From contig JAEVEX010000044.1 in NCBI GenBank assembly GCA_016842085.1, positions 62,001-126,000 on the forward strand: DNA of 64,000 bases, given 5' to 3'. Shown here in pieces: positions 42,748 through 51,486 of the stretch. Within the stretch, counting starts at the first letter, position 1, and every line of letters starts with the position of its first letter. The stretch comes from Candidatus Thermoflexus tengchongensis (GTDB lineage: Bacteria > Chloroflexota > Anaerolineae > Thermoflexales > Thermoflexaceae). Below the pieces are notes generated by a model. The model did no database searches and had not been told where the DNA came from. It saw only the letters and a program-made list of their open reading frames with translations. Made by a program: the position numbers and the translations under genes.

Positions 42748-43512
42748 CTATCCCCGGCTGAGGCCTGACCGGCGCTCCAGCGCGCCGGCCACGCGGCCCA
42801 GGGCGTAGTTGATCAGGAAATAGATCACGGAGACCACATACAGGGTTTCCATCGGGTTACGCTCCCCCTGGAACAGGATCACCCCCCGCCGATACAGCTC
42901 GATGAACCCGATGATGGCCCCCAGGGAGGTGTCCTTCACCAGAGTGGCGAATTGGGCGACCAGCGGGGGAAGCGCCCGGCGGAAAGCCTGGGGGAGGATC
43001 ACCAGGCGCATGGCCTGACCATACGTTAACCCCAGGGAGCGGGCCGCTTCCCATTGCCCCCGCGGCAGGGAGAGGATCGCGGCCCGTAAAGCCTCGCCGT
43101 TCACTGCCCCGGTATAGAGCCAGAGGGCAGCGATCACCGCCGCATCCGGCCGGGTGAGGGCATCCATCCCCATCTGACGGCCCAGCGCGCTCAGGCGCAG
43201 GAAGAGATAGAACATGAGGCCCAGCAGGGGTAACGCGCGGATCCCTTCGACCACCCCGATCACCGGATAACGAAGCCACGGAGGGCCGCTGTGGCGCGCC
43301 AGGGCGAAGAAGAGAGCCAGGGGGATGCTGGCCAGGATAGCGATCACCGAGGCCTCCAGGGTGAGGGCAATCCCCAGAGCAAGGAACCGCCAGGTGGAAA
43401 ACCGGGTGAAGGGCTCAAACCGCGCCGGCTCCATCCGGAAAGCCAGCGGGATCAGGATCAGCACCATCACCACCCCGAGAAAAGTCTGCCAGGGCCGCTC
43501 CTGCACCTGCAT
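42748..43512 (-). CDS. Polar amino-acid ABC transporter permease (distal)
   Basis: A 254-residue membrane protein from ATG 43512 with GGAGGTG upstream. It belongs to the HisM/GlnP family: membrane segments include FLALGIALTLEASVIAILAS, and the cytoplasmic EAA loop reads GQWEAARSLGLTYGQAMRLV followed by ILPQAFRRALPPL. IKDTSL-type LVKDTSLGAIIGFIELYRRG is also present. It is the last gene of the importer operon and pairs with the permease just upstream to form the channel. The ligand is probably a polar amino acid such as glutamate or glutamine. Confidence 0.92.
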   Translation of the reverse strand: MQVQERPWQTFLGVVMVLILIPLAFRMEPARFEPFTRFSTWRFLALGIALTLEASVIAILASIPLALFFALARHSGPPWLRYPVIGVVEGIRALPLLGLMFYLFLRLSALGRQMGMDALTRPDAAVIAALWLYTGAVNGEALRAAILSLPRGQWEAARSLGLTYGQAMRLVILPQAFRRALPPLVAQFATLVKDTSLGAIIGFIELYRRGVILFQGERNPMETLYVVSVIYFLINYALGRVAGALERRSGLSRG

Positions 43513-43548
43513 GTCCGCACCTCCGTGCGTCGAACGCCTTCCCCCGGC

Positions 43549-44190
43549 TTAGAACATGATCCGCAGCCGCCGCTCCATGAAGTTCACAAGCCCACTTAAG
43601 GGAACCGTGATCACCAGATACAGGAGAAAAGCGATCAGCATGGGCCAATCTGCAAACGTGCGCCCGATCACGAACTCAGCCTGATAAAGCAATTCCTCGA
43701 CCGCGATCGCGGAGGCGATGGAGGTGTTCTTGACCAGCGCGATGAACACGGTGCCCAGCGGGGGGATCATCATCCGGAACGCCTGGGGCAACAGGACCAG
43801 GCGCACCATCTGGGGGAAGGACATGCCGAGGGAGAGGGCGGCCTCGATCTGCCCCCGATGGACGGATTGGAGGCCAGCGCGCACCACCTCCGCGACAAAG
43901 GCGGCCGTATAAACCCCCAGCCCGGCCACGGCGCTATCGAACGAAGTGGGGAGGCGGAGGCCCGCTTTGGGGAGCCCGCTGTAGACAAAAACCAGCACGG
44001 GAAGCAGGGGGATATCCCGGAAGAATTCCACATAGCCTGCGGCGAACCATCGAAGCACTGCGATCGGTGCCACCCGCAAAACCCCGATCAGGGTTCCCAG
44101 GGCGAGGGCCACGCCCATGCTGGCCAGGGAAAGCCTCAACGTCGTCCACAGGCCCAGGAGCAGATAGTGCCAGACGTCCGCTGTGCTCAT
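43549..44190 (-). CDS. Polar amino-acid ABC transporter permease (proximal)
   Basis: A 213-residue HisM/GlnP-family permease from ATG 44190. Segments: LLLGLWTTLRLSLASMGVAL, FRDIPLLPVLVFVYSGLP, the EAA loop GQIEAALSLGMSFPQMVRLV with LLPQAFRMMIPPLGTVFIAL, and LVKNTSIASAIAVEELLYQ. No Shine-Dalgarno is evident before this start, unlike its neighbours, so translation may depend on coupling or be weak. It lies 145 bases after the binding-protein gene, across a strong hairpin. Confidence 0.92.
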   Translation of the reverse strand: MSTADVWHYLLLGLWTTLRLSLASMGVALALGTLIGVLRVAPIAVLRWFAAGYVEFFRDIPLLPVLVFVYSGLPKAGLRLPTSFDSAVAGLGVYTAAFVAEVVRAGLQSVHRGQIEAALSLGMSFPQMVRLVLLPQAFRMMIPPLGTVFIALVKNTSIASAIAVEELLYQAEFVIGRTFADWPMLIAFLLYLVITVPLSGLVNFMERRLRIMF

Positions 44191-44263
44191 CGATGGGATG
44201 GGGGACCTGGAATGGGATATCGGCTGGCTCTCCAGGGGTTTACATACGCATATACGAGATGAG

Positions 44264-44298
44264 AGGCAGGGCGGGCGGATTTACCGCCCGCCCTGCCT
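44264..44298 (-). terminator. Strong intercistronic hairpin in the amino-acid importer operon
   Basis: AGGCAGGGCGGGCGG (44264-44278) pairs perfectly with CCGCCCGCCCTGCCT (44284-44298) over an ATTTA loop. It lies between the binding-protein gene and the first permease gene. Without a T run it probably acts as a partial terminator or an RNA 3'-end stabiliser, giving more binding protein than permease. Confidence 0.6.
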
Positions 44299-44335
44299 TG
44301 CCCTTCCCTCCGCGTCCTTTCACCGGTGCGAGCGC

Positions 44336-45226
44336 TCAGGGCTGGCTTACCGCGCGCCAATCATCGGGCGGGGGCTCGGGCACGGTATCGCTGGGGATCC
44401 ACTTCCTGTAGATCTCCTTCCAGCGGCCGGAGGTCTTCAACTCCTTGATCACCGTATTGACGACTTCGAGCAGTTCCTTCTCGCCCTTCTTGACCCCGAC
44501 GCCGTAAGGCTCCACAGTGAATCGGCCCCCAACGACCTTCCACTTATCAGGCTCCTGGCGCACAAAGCCGTAAAGGATGATGTCGTCGGTGGTCACCGCA
44601 TCCACCCGCCCCGCGTCCATCGCCGCCACCGCTTCCGAATAGGTATCAAAGAGCACCACTTCGATGTTCAGGCCCTGCTGATCGGAGATGGCGCGGATGT
44701 TCTTCTCGGAGGTGGAGCCCTTCACGGTGCCCACCCGCTTGCCCTTGAGATCCTGAAGGCCGTTGATGGGACTGTTCCTGGGAACCAGGAGAGACTGTCC
44801 AGCAACATAATAAACGATGGAGAAATCGATCTCCTTCAGGCGCTCTTCATTGATGGTCATCGTGGAGGCGACGATATCGACCACCCCTTCTTTGAGGAAG
44901 GGGATGCGGTTCTTGGAGATGGCCTCTTTGATCTCCACCGCGTTGGGGTCTCCGAAAATATATTCTGCCACCGCCCGGCAGATCTCCACATCGAAACCTT
45001 CAACCTGATTGGTCTGGGGGTTAAGATAACCGAAGGTGGGGATGTCATATTTCGTGCCACAGATGAGCTTGCCGCGATCCTGGATCCTGCGCAGGAGGGT
45101 TCCTTCGGGGGCCAGCGGGGCACGGCCTTTTCGGGCCGGCGGGGCGCCGCCGGGCGCCTGACAGGCCACCAGCAGCAGCGCCAGGATCCACCCGATCCAT
45201 AACCACTGGAAGAGCCTGGAGCGCAT
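44336..45226 (-). CDS. Amino-acid ABC transporter substrate-binding lipoprotein
   Basis: A 296-residue protein from ATG 45226 with GGAGGTGG upstream. The signal peptide ends with the lipobox LLVAC. The SBP family 3 fold is clear: LICGTKYDIPTFGYLNPQTN, VEGFDVEICRAVAEYIFGD, IVASTMTINEERLKEIDFSI, KRVGTVKGSTSEKNIRA and DAVTTDDIILYGFV. The Asp in GFDVEICRAVA binds the ligand amino group. The overall look (NQVEGFDVEI, TVKGSTSEKN) is that of glutamate/glutamine-type binding proteins. It is anchored outside the membrane and delivers ligand to the two permeases. Confidence 0.93.
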   Translation of the reverse strand: MRSRLFQWLWIGWILALLLVACQAPGGAPPARKGRAPLAPEGTLLRRIQDRGKLICGTKYDIPTFGYLNPQTNQVEGFDVEICRAVAEYIFGDPNAVEIKEAISKNRIPFLKEGVVDIVASTMTINEERLKEIDFSIVYYVAGQSLLVPRNSPINGLQDLKGKRVGTVKGSTSEKNIRAISDQQGLNIEVVLFDTYSEAVAAMDAGRVDAVTTDDIILYGFVRQEPDKWKVVGGRFTVEPYGVGVKKGEKELLEVVNTVIKELKTSGRWKEIYRKWIPSDTVPEPPPDDWRAVSQP

Positions 45227-45336
45227 CGGCCACCTCCTTACGAAGAAGTGAAGTATGGTTTTAAATAGACTGCTCCCCTGAGCCTGCTCTCCCCCATGGT
45301 CTTTCGGACCGGGACGAGGGGAAATCCAACAGAAGC

Positions 45337-46080
45337 TCAGTGGCGCAGGACCTGGCTCAGGAAGACCCGGGTGCGCTCGTGTTTGGGGTTCTCGAAGATC
45401 TCATCCGGAGTCCCGATCTCCACGATCCGCCCGCCCTCCAGGAACACCATGCGATCCGCCACGTGACGGGCAAAGCCCATCTCATGGGTCACCACCACCA
45501 TGGTCATCCCCTCGCGGGCCAGGTCCTCCATAACATCCAGCACCTCTTTGATCATCTCGGGGTCGAGGGCGCTGGTCGGCTCATCGAACAGCATGATCTT
45601 CGGTCGCATCGCCAGACCCCGCGCGATGGCCACGCGCTGCTGCTGGCCGCCGGAGAGCTGAGCCGGGTAGGCATGGGCTTTCTCCGGGATCCCCACCCGC
45701 TCCAGCAGCTGCATCGCCAGCCGTTCCGCCTCGGCCCGCGGCACTTTCTTCACATGCACAGGCCCCAGGATGATGTTCTCCAGCACCGTCAGGTGCGGAA
45801 ACAGATTAAATTGCTGGAAGACCATGCCGATCTCCTGGCGGAGCCGGTTGACGTTGATCTTCGGATCATGGACCGGGATGCCATCCACCCACAGCTCCCC
45901 AGAGTCGATCGGCTCCAGCCGGTTGATCGTGCGGATCAGCGTGCTCTTCCCACCCCCGCTGGGGCCGAAGATCACCACCACTTCCCCCTCGTAAATATCC
46001 AGGGTGATATCCCGCAGAACGTGGAGGCTCCCAAACCACTTGTTGACCTTGCGAAACGAGATGATCGGCTGCCCTCCCAT
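45337..46080 (-). CDS. Amino-acid ABC transporter ATP-binding protein
   Basis: A 247-residue ATPase of the GlnQ/HisP type from ATG 46080 ([17 protein letters not shown]); an upstream TTG at 46116 is less likely. Walker [22 protein letters not shown]-loop [20 protein letters not shown], signature [15 protein letters not shown], Walker [16 protein letters not shown] and switch [20 protein letters not shown] are intact. It is the first gene of the importer operon: ATPase, binding protein, permease, permease. Length is normal for the family. Confidence 0.95.
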   Translation of the reverse strand: MGGQPIISFRKVNKWFGSLHVLRDITLDIYEGEVVVIFGPSGGGKSTLIRTINRLEPIDSGELWVDGIPVHDPKINVNRLRQEIGMVFQQFNLFPHLTVLENIILGPVHVKKVPRAEAERLAMQLLERVGIPEKAHAYPAQLSGGQQQRVAIARGLAMRPKIMLFDEPTSALDPEMIKEVLDVMEDLAREGMTMVVVTHEMGFARHVADRMVFLEGGRIVEIGTPDEIFENPKHERTRVFLSQVLRH

Positions 46081-46462
46081 ACTCCGCTTCCCCGGCTTGA
46101 GTTCGGAAGAATACAAGCTTCAGGCTGAACAGTGGGTTTCGATATGCAGACCGGTCCAGAATATCAGGACTTGCGCAGCCGGGCTCCGAACAGGAAGGCC
46201 ATGATCTCCGCTTTCAGTGGCCCAGAAGGCTACTGAAAAAGGAAGAAGAACACGTTTTGAGGCCACGAGAGGCCAGCTGCGCAACTCTTATTATACAGGC
46301 GTATACCTCAAGCCAGCAGCCCTCCCGGGAGGGGGCCTCCGCTGATTTCCCGGGCAGGGGTCAGGATCATCCGTAGCTTTCACCAGCATCTGGAGCGGCC
46401 CGCTGACTCCGCCCGGCCCTGAAAGCCCTTGGCGGAGCCAGCAGTTTCCAGGGGGCTTTTGC
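46081..46462. promoter_or_regulatory. 382-bp gap upstream of the amino-acid importer operon with a -10-like TATAAT
   Basis: No gene is seen here. On the minus strand TATAAT occurs at 46290-46295, which would start a transcript near 46283 with a leader of about 200 nt before the ATPase gene; no good -35 is at the right distance. Beyond it, towards the CNNM gene, AAAGCCC and GGGCTTT arms form a loose hairpin at about 46420-46456. Confidence 0.3.
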
Positions 46463-47719
46463 TCATCCATGAACCTGAGGCTCCAGCCGGCGGACCCGGA
46501 TCTTGCGGATGCGGCGGCCGATGACCTCCTCCACCCGGAACTCCAGCCCCTCCTCCGTAAAGGTTTCCCCCGCAGTGGGGATATGCCCCAGGCGTTCATA
46601 GACATAGCCCGCAAGGGTATCTGCCCCTTCGGCCGACAATGTCACCCCCAGCAACTCCTGGACTTCATCAAGGTCCACCCGTCCATCGAAAAGATAAGTG
46701 TGCTCATCGACAGGCAGAACCAGCGGTTCCTCCGAACGATCGAATTCATCCTGAATCTCGCCCACGATCTCTTCCAGGATGTCCTCAATGGTCACCAGGC
46801 CCGCCACTCCCCCATATTCATCGACGACGATCGCCATGTGAACCTTGCGCTGCTGCATCTCTCGCAGGAGATCCACGATCCGTTTGCCTTCAGGGACGAA
46901 ATAGGGCGGTCGCAACAGCTCTTTCAGGGAAGCCTCCTGGATCCCGTCTCGCATCAGGCGGAGGAGATCCTTCGCGTAAAGCACACCAATGATATGGTCG
47001 ATAGTGCCCTCGTAAACCGGGATACGGGAGTAACCGGCCTGGAGGATGATATTGAGCGCTTCGGAGAGGGAGGCGGTCACGGGGATCGCGACCATATCGG
47101 GCCGTGGGACCATGATCTCCCCAACGACAGTATCGTGGAGCTCGAAGATCGAGACGATCATCTCCTTCTCAGTGGCCTCAATCGCCCCACCCTCCTCCCC
47201 CGCATCCACCAGTGTGCGAAGTTCCGTCTCATCGATGACCGGGACCGCGCGCCCTTCTATCTGGGGTCCTGTTCGCATGGCGAGATAACGCAGCGGGCCT
47301 GTCAGCCATCGCAGCGTCATCAGGGTTAGAGCGCCCGGGATGGCCAGGGCCTCTGCATGGCGCTGGCCGAGGGCCCGCGGCCAGGATTCCCATGGGCCAT
47401 GCAGAAGCCAGGCCAGGATCAGCCAGAAAAAGAGCATCCAGAGGGAAGGTCCCGAACGATGGAAGATCCAGAAGGTCCCCCAACCGGCCACCGCGAGATC
47501 CAGAAAGAGAAGCCCCAGCCGCAGGCTCTGCAGCCGGACCGCGCTGTCTTCGGCCAGCCGATAAAGCCATGAAGCCAGAAAACGCCCTTCCTGGACCCAG
47601 GCCCGGCGTTTCTCCTCCGGAAAGGTTGGGATCGCCGCTTCAGAAGCCACGATCCAGGCCCGCAGCATCAGGCCGATCAGCACGCCCAACCCGAAGATCC
47701 AGGCACTCCTTCCTTCCAT
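46463..47719 (-). CDS. CNNM/CorC-type membrane protein with CBS pair (hemolysin family)
   Basis: A 418-residue protein from ATG 47719. The N-terminal DUF21-like part has a helix FGLGVLIGLMLRAWIVASEA and two more at about 65-105. A CBS pair follows: TVVGEIMVPRPDMVAIPVTA with YSRIPVYEGTIDHIIGVLYA, and HMAIVVDEYGGVAGLVTIED with ILEEIVGEIQDEFD. The CorC_HlyC domain ends it (FDGRVDLDEVQELLG, AGYVYERLGHIPTAGETF). The family is linked to magnesium or cobalt efflux; the old 'hemolysin' name is misleading. The membrane part looks shorter than the usual four helices. Confidence 0.88.
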   Translation of the reverse strand: MEGRSAWIFGLGVLIGLMLRAWIVASEAAIPTFPEEKRRAWVQEGRFLASWLYRLAEDSAVRLQSLRLGLLFLDLAVAGWGTFWIFHRSGPSLWMLFFWLILAWLLHGPWESWPRALGQRHAEALAIPGALTLMTLRWLTGPLRYLAMRTGPQIEGRAVPVIDETELRTLVDAGEEGGAIEATEKEMIVSIFELHDTVVGEIMVPRPDMVAIPVTASLSEALNIILQAGYSRIPVYEGTIDHIIGVLYAKDLLRLMRDGIQEASLKELLRPPYFVPEGKRIVDLLREMQQRKVHMAIVVDEYGGVAGLVTIEDILEEIVGEIQDEFDRSEEPLVLPVDEHTYLFDGRVDLDEVQELLGVTLSAEGADTLAGYVYERLGHIPTAGETFTEEGLEFRVEEVIGRRIRKIRVRRLEPQVHG

Positions 47720-48388
47720 TTAACCCAGCCCCTCATCCAGGTAAGCCTTGATATTGTGCTCCACGGCGTAGGCGGCTGCCTCCGCGCGGTTCGACAGCCC
47801 GAGTTTGCTGAGGATACTGCTGACATAATTCCGCACGGTCCCCTCGCTGAGAAAGAGCGTCTGGGCGATCTCGCGGTTCGTCTTTCCTTCAGCGATTAAC
47901 GCCAGCACCCGCAACTCCTGCTCGGTGAGATCCTTGAAGGCGGAGGCCATGGCGCTGCGCCGCGCCGCCCGCACATGTCGAAGCAGGCGTGGCGTCATCG
48001 AAGGATCGATCAGGGCTTCCCCCCGCGCCACGCGTTCGATCGCGGTGATCAGCTCATCGCTGCCGATCTGTTTTAACACATATCCGGAAGCCCCCGCCTC
48101 GATCGCCTCGAGGAGCAGCTCATCTTCCGCGTAGGAAGTCAACATGATCACCCGGGTTTCCGGAAGCGCCTCGACGATCTTTCGCGTGGCCTCAATCCCG
48201 TTTCCGCCAGGCAGGCGGATATCCATCACGATCACATCCGGCCGGTGATCCATCGCCTTCTGAACGGCCTCATCGGCCGATCCGGCCTCCGCCACCACCC
48301 GGAAGTCCGGCCGCCGCTCCAGCAGCGCCCGTAAACCCACCCGCACCACCTCGTGGTCGTCGACGATCATGATCCGCACCGTTCGCAT
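47720..48388 (-). CDS. NarL/FixJ-family response regulator
   Basis: A 222-residue regulator from ATG 48388 ([19 protein letters not shown]) with AGGAGGGG upstream; its stop abuts the CNNM gene start. The receiver domain has IVDDHE, the phospho-acceptor Asp in [15 protein letters not shown], and [25 protein letters not shown]. The LuxR-type HTH is [20 protein letters not shown] followed by [20 protein letters not shown]. No histidine kinase gene is adjacent; it sits between a patatin gene (17 bases upstream) and the CNNM gene. It may answer to one of the orphan kinases elsewhere, such as those at 54023 and 58508. Confidence 0.93.
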   Translation of the reverse strand: MRTVRIMIVDDHEVVRVGLRALLERRPDFRVVAEAGSADEAVQKAMDHRPDVIVMDIRLPGGNGIEATRKIVEALPETRVIMLTSYAEDELLLEAIEAGASGYVLKQIGSDELITAIERVARGEALIDPSMTPRLLRHVRAARRSAMASAFKDLTEQELRVLALIAEGKTNREIAQTLFLSEGTVRNYVSSILSKLGLSNRAEAAAYAVEHNIKAYLDEGLG

Positions 48389-48405
48389 TCCTGATCCCCT
48401 CCTGA

Positions 48406-49299
48406 TCATGCCGCTTGAGGCAGAAGCCGTCGCAGCCAGCGCGGACGGGCCATGGCTTGCTCCAGCCCCATGAGAGCAGCCCGCGCAGCCCGCTCTCCTC
48501 GTTCCAGGATCTCCGGCGCCAGATCCAGAGCGAACACCGGGATATCTCCGGTGGGCACACGGATCAACCAGTCCGGCGGGGCCTGCGCCAGGCGAGACTC
48601 CGTGATCCACCGCGCCATGATCCCCACCGAGCGGAACACCCCTTCCAGGGTCCGGCTCCAGCGCGCCCGGCGGGTCAACCATCGGACCAGCAAGGGGCCG
48701 GGCAGCTCCTCGGGGAAATGGCGATCGGTCTGCCCGGGTTCCACCCAGGAAAGATCCACGCCGATCACAAAGGTAGCTCCCAGGGCCCGGGCCGCATCCA
48801 CCGGCAGGGGATTCAACACCCCTCCATCGACCAGACGCCGCCCCTCCCACCAGACCGGCGGGAAAACGCCGGGAAACGCGCTGGTGGCCAGCATGGCCTC
48901 CACCAGGGGACCCCGATCGATCCAGAGCTCCTCTCCGGTATCCAGATCCACGGCTACGGCCGCAAAGCGGATCGGAAGATCCTCAATGCGGACATCGCCC
49001 ACGGCTTCCCGCAGGAAGCGAGCCCAGCGGTCCGTCCCAACCAGAGCGTTCCCATTGGGATCCAGTCGCATGAACAACCGCCAGCTGATCCGGCGGGCCA
49101 GTGCCTCGATCCTCTCTGGCGAAAGCCCTGCGGCAAACAATCCCCCCACGATCCCACCCGCGCTGGTGCCGGTGACGATCTCGGGCCGCCAGCCCGCTTC
49201 CACCAGCACCCGAAGCACCCGGATGTGCGCAAATCCCCGAGCCCCTCCGCCGCTGAGCGCGATCCCCAGCCGGTGCGAGCGTCGGATTCCCCAGCGCAT
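48406..49299 (-). CDS. Patatin-like phospholipase (RssA-like)
   Basis: A 297-residue protein from ATG 49299. Motifs: oxyanion loop [20 protein letters not shown], nucleophile elbow [18 protein letters not shown], and [18 protein letters not shown] with the catalytic Asp, followed by VIGVDLSW. This is the RssA/NTE-like branch, different from the patatin at 19259. It leads an operon with the response regulator and the CNNM protein, suggesting a membrane-related response. Substrate unknown. Confidence 0.88.
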   Translation of the reverse strand: MRWGIRRSHRLGIALSGGGARGFAHIRVLRVLVEAGWRPEIVTGTSAGGIVGGLFAAGLSPERIEALARRISWRLFMRLDPNGNALVGTDRWARFLREAVGDVRIEDLPIRFAAVAVDLDTGEELWIDRGPLVEAMLATSAFPGVFPPVWWEGRRLVDGGVLNPLPVDAARALGATFVIGVDLSWVEPGQTDRHFPEELPGPLLVRWLTRRARWSRTLEGVFRSVGIMARWITESRLAQAPPDWLIRVPTGDIPVFALDLAPEILERGERAARAALMGLEQAMARPRWLRRLLPQAA

Positions 49300-49345
49300 G
49301 GCGTGGGCTCCTGAAGGTTCTGGGGCTGTTTCATCATTCCTCTTG

Positions 49346-49355
49346 AATTATAATT
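49346..49355. promoter_or_regulatory. AATTATAATT palindrome between divergent patatin and lipoprotein genes
   Basis: This perfect decamer gives a TATAAT on both strands midway between divergent starts at 49299 and 49409, the right distance for -10 elements. It is identical to the decamer at 21513-21522. Confidence 0.4.
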
Positions 49356-49408
49356 CGAAAGCTGCTTGCGAAAGATGATCCATCTATCGATCGGGAGAGG
49401 TGGTGCTC

Positions 49409-50557
49409 ATGCCTTCCTGGACCCGTCGGCAGCTTTTGAAACAGATGGGCTGGATGGGATTGGGCCTGGCGGTGGGGGCCTGCGCCCGCGCCCTGGGGCT
49501 CCGCACCCCTACGCCTTCCCCCGCCCCTTCGCCCAGCCCAACCCTCAGCCCCAGTCCCTCTCCTTCCGTCACGCCGATCCCGACCGACACGCCGGTCCCT
49601 GCCTCGCCGACGCCGGCGCCCACACCCACCAAGACGCCGTGGCCGTCGTTCCCGCGCCCCAGCAAGCTGGGGATCGTGGTTCAGTGGTTCCGGGACGTGC
49701 ACATCGTCAACCTGATCGTGAACACGCGGATGCGGGTGGTGAAAATCATTGACGATTTCGGGCGCGCGCCGGAGATCAAGGCCGGGTCCCCGAACACGAT
49801 CCTGATCGGCCGGATCACCCATAACTTTGACTTCAGCGAGCATATCCGGGATGGGCGCACCGACATGCGGGCGGCCGCCGAGTGGTATGTGAGCCAGTTT
49901 ATGGATAAATACCTGGCGAACCCTCACATCGATTACTGGGAAGGCCACAACGAGCCGCGACCCCACAATCACGAGGTGATGCGCCTCTTCGCGCAGTTCG
50001 AGATCGAGCGGATGAGACTGATGGCCCAGCGGGGCCTGAAATGCGCCATCGGGAATTTCCCGAACGGCTCGCCGGACCTGGAGCTGTGGGTCGATTTCCT
50101 CCCCGCCCTCCAGGTCGCCAAACAGCTGGGTGGGATCCTGGCGCTGCACGAATACGCTTCCCCCACCCTGGATGCGGGGGTGGATCATCAGACCGGGGAA
50201 GGATGGTTCACCCTGCGCTATCGCAAGGTGTATCGCTATATGGTGCCGCCGGAATATCGGATCCCCATCGCGATCACCGAGCTGGGGATCGACGACATCC
50301 CTACCTTCCAGGGACCTCCGAATCGTGGATGGCGGAACTACTGGAGCTACTGGGAGCAACAGGGGCTGGGGAACCCCCATTTCTTCTATCTGCGCCAGCT
50401 GTGGTGGTATGATGAGGAGATGCAGAAGGACGACTATGTGCTGGGCGCCACCATCTTCACCGCCGGCGCCTTCGATCCCTTCACCTCTTACGAGATCATG
50501 GTGGAGCCCTTCCGGGAGATGTTCGAGGATTACCTCCGGGCGCATCCCAACCCGTAG
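49409..50557 (+). CDS. Exported lipoprotein with glycoside-hydrolase-like (clan A) domain
   Basis: A 382-residue protein from ATG 49409 with GAGAGGTGG upstream. The N-terminus SWTRRQLLKQMGWMGLGLAV resembles a Tat-type signal with twin Arg, and GAC is a lipobox. A Thr/Pro/Ser linker of about 45 residues follows. The main domain has IDYWEGHNEPRPHNHEVMRL and IAITELGIDDIPTFQG; the Glu in NEP and the Glu in TELG are placed like the acid/base and nucleophile of clan A (TIM-barrel) glycoside hydrolases. The family number and substrate are not clear. It could be a non-catalytic sugar-binding relative. Maf follows 16 bases downstream. Confidence 0.6.
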   Translation: MPSWTRRQLLKQMGWMGLGLAVGACARALGLRTPTPSPAPSPSPTLSPSPSPSVTPIPTDTPVPASPTPAPTPTKTPWPSFPRPSKLGIVVQWFRDVHIVNLIVNTRMRVVKIIDDFGRAPEIKAGSPNTILIGRITHNFDFSEHIRDGRTDMRAAAEWYVSQFMDKYLANPHIDYWEGHNEPRPHNHEVMRLFAQFEIERMRLMAQRGLKCAIGNFPNGSPDLELWVDFLPALQVAKQLGGILALHEYASPTLDAGVDHQTGEGWFTLRYRKVYRYMVPPEYRIPIAITELGIDDIPTFQGPPNRGWRNYWSYWEQQGLGNPHFFYLRQLWWYDEEMQKDDYVLGATIFTAGAFDPFTSYEIMVEPFREMFEDYLRAHPNP

Positions 50558-50573
50558 CACAGGCTCCCGAACC

Positions 50574-51296
50574 ATGCCGGATCAGATCCCCAAACGATGG
50601 GTTCTGGCTTCCGCCTCTCCGCGACGTCGGAGGTTGATCCAGCTCCTCGGCCACCCGGTGGAAGTTCTGCGGGTCTCGATCGATGAGACCCCGGAGCCCG
50701 ATGAGGATCCAGGGTCCTGCGCGGCCCGTCTGGCGCTCGCCAAGGCCGTCGCCGGGGCCCGGCTCGCCCCGGACGCCCTGATCCTGGCGGCGGATACGGT
50801 GGTGGACCTGGACGGTAGGATTCTGGGCAAGCCGGAAAACGTGCAGGAAGCGCGGGCGATGCTTCAGGCGCTGCGCGGGCGCCCGCATGCGGTGCACACC
50901 GCGGTTGCGCTTTACCTCCCGCGTCGGGACGAGCATCTTCTCGAAGTGGCCACCACGAGGGTCTGGATGCGCCCTTACACGGAGGAAGAGATCGAAGCCT
51001 ACCTGGCCACCGGCGATCCCCTGGATAAAGCGGGCGCCTACGCGATCCAGCATCCGGAATTTCGCCCCGCCCAGGGGGTCGAAGGCTGCTACGCGGCCGT
51101 GGTGGGGCTGCCCCTTTGCCACCTCGCCCGGGCCCTGCGCCGCTGGGGATGGTCTCCGCCGGAGGATCTGCCCGCACGGTGTCAGTCCATCCTGGGGCAC
51201 GCCTGCAGCGTTTACCCGGACATCCTGGTGGGGGAAGAAAATCGTCGATCGAAAAACCATGAGGGGCCTGGAGGCTCCTTGACGCGCTCCCGCTGA
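50574..51296 (+). CDS. maf: Maf family nucleoside triphosphate pyrophosphatase
   Basis: About 240 residues from ATG 50574 (MPDQIPKRWVLASASPRRRR). Maf signatures: LASASPRRRRLIQLLGH, ALILAADTVVDLDGRILGKP, VWMRPYTEEEIEAYLATGDP, DKAGAYAIQ and GCYAAVVGLPL. The enzyme hydrolyses non-canonical or dTTP/UTP-type nucleotides, keeping them out of nucleic acids. After the normal end it carries about 45 extra residues (ARCQSILGHACSVYPDILVG and a basic tail) not typical of Maf. The promoter of the tRNA-Asn gene lies inside this extension, so the extension may be a read-through of intergenic DNA. Confidence 0.93.
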   Translation: MPDQIPKRWVLASASPRRRRLIQLLGHPVEVLRVSIDETPEPDEDPGSCAARLALAKAVAGARLAPDALILAADTVVDLDGRILGKPENVQEARAMLQALRGRPHAVHTAVALYLPRRDEHLLEVATTRVWMRPYTEEEIEAYLATGDPLDKAGAYAIQHPEFRPAQGVEGCYAAVVGLPLCHLARALRRWGWSPPEDLPARCQSILGHACSVYPDILVGEENRRSKNHEGPGGSLTRSR

Positions 51297-51307
51297 TCTT
51301 TTATAAT
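51279..51307 (+). promoter_or_regulatory. Promoter of tRNA-Asn
   Basis: TTGACG (51279-51284) and TATAAT (51302-51307) are separated by exactly 17 bases; transcription should start near 51314, just ahead of the tRNA. The -35 overlaps the last codons of maf. Confidence 0.85.
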
Positions 51308-51318
51308 TTTAATGACCT

Positions 51319-51394
51319 TCCCCGGTAGCTCAACAGGCAGAGCAGCCGGCTGTTAACCGGCGGGTTGGAGGTTCGAGTCCTCCCCGGGGAGCCA
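51319..51394 (+). tRNA. tRNA-Asn (GTT)
   Basis: The acceptor stem pairs TCCCCGG (51319-51325) with CCGGGGA (51384-51390). The D arm contains AGCTCAACAGGCAGAGC, the anticodon stem GCCGG/CCGGC encloses CTGTTAA with anticodon GTT, and the T arm contains GGTTCGAGTCC. Discriminator G and an encoded CCA end it at 51394. It decodes AAC and AAT. Confidence 0.97.
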
Positions 51395-51396
51395 GG

Positions 51397-51424
51397 GGCC
51401 GCCGCTGGGCGGCCTTTTGTTTTT
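51397..51424 (+). terminator. Intrinsic terminator of tRNA-Asn
   Basis: GGCCGCC (51397-51403) pairs with GGCGGCC (51408-51414) over a four-base loop, followed by TTTTGTTTTT. It begins three bases after the CCA end. Confidence 0.9.
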
Positions 51425-51486
51425 AAGGCTTGCGCCGCAGGAGCGCGAGGGGACCATCCCGGCATGGATGGTGCGAGGAGGTATAA

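Noticed and set aside
47720-48850. A 376-residue version of the response regulator.
   Set aside because: The added part overlaps the patatin gene in another frame; the true start at 48388 gives a standard receiver domain with a Shine-Dalgarno.
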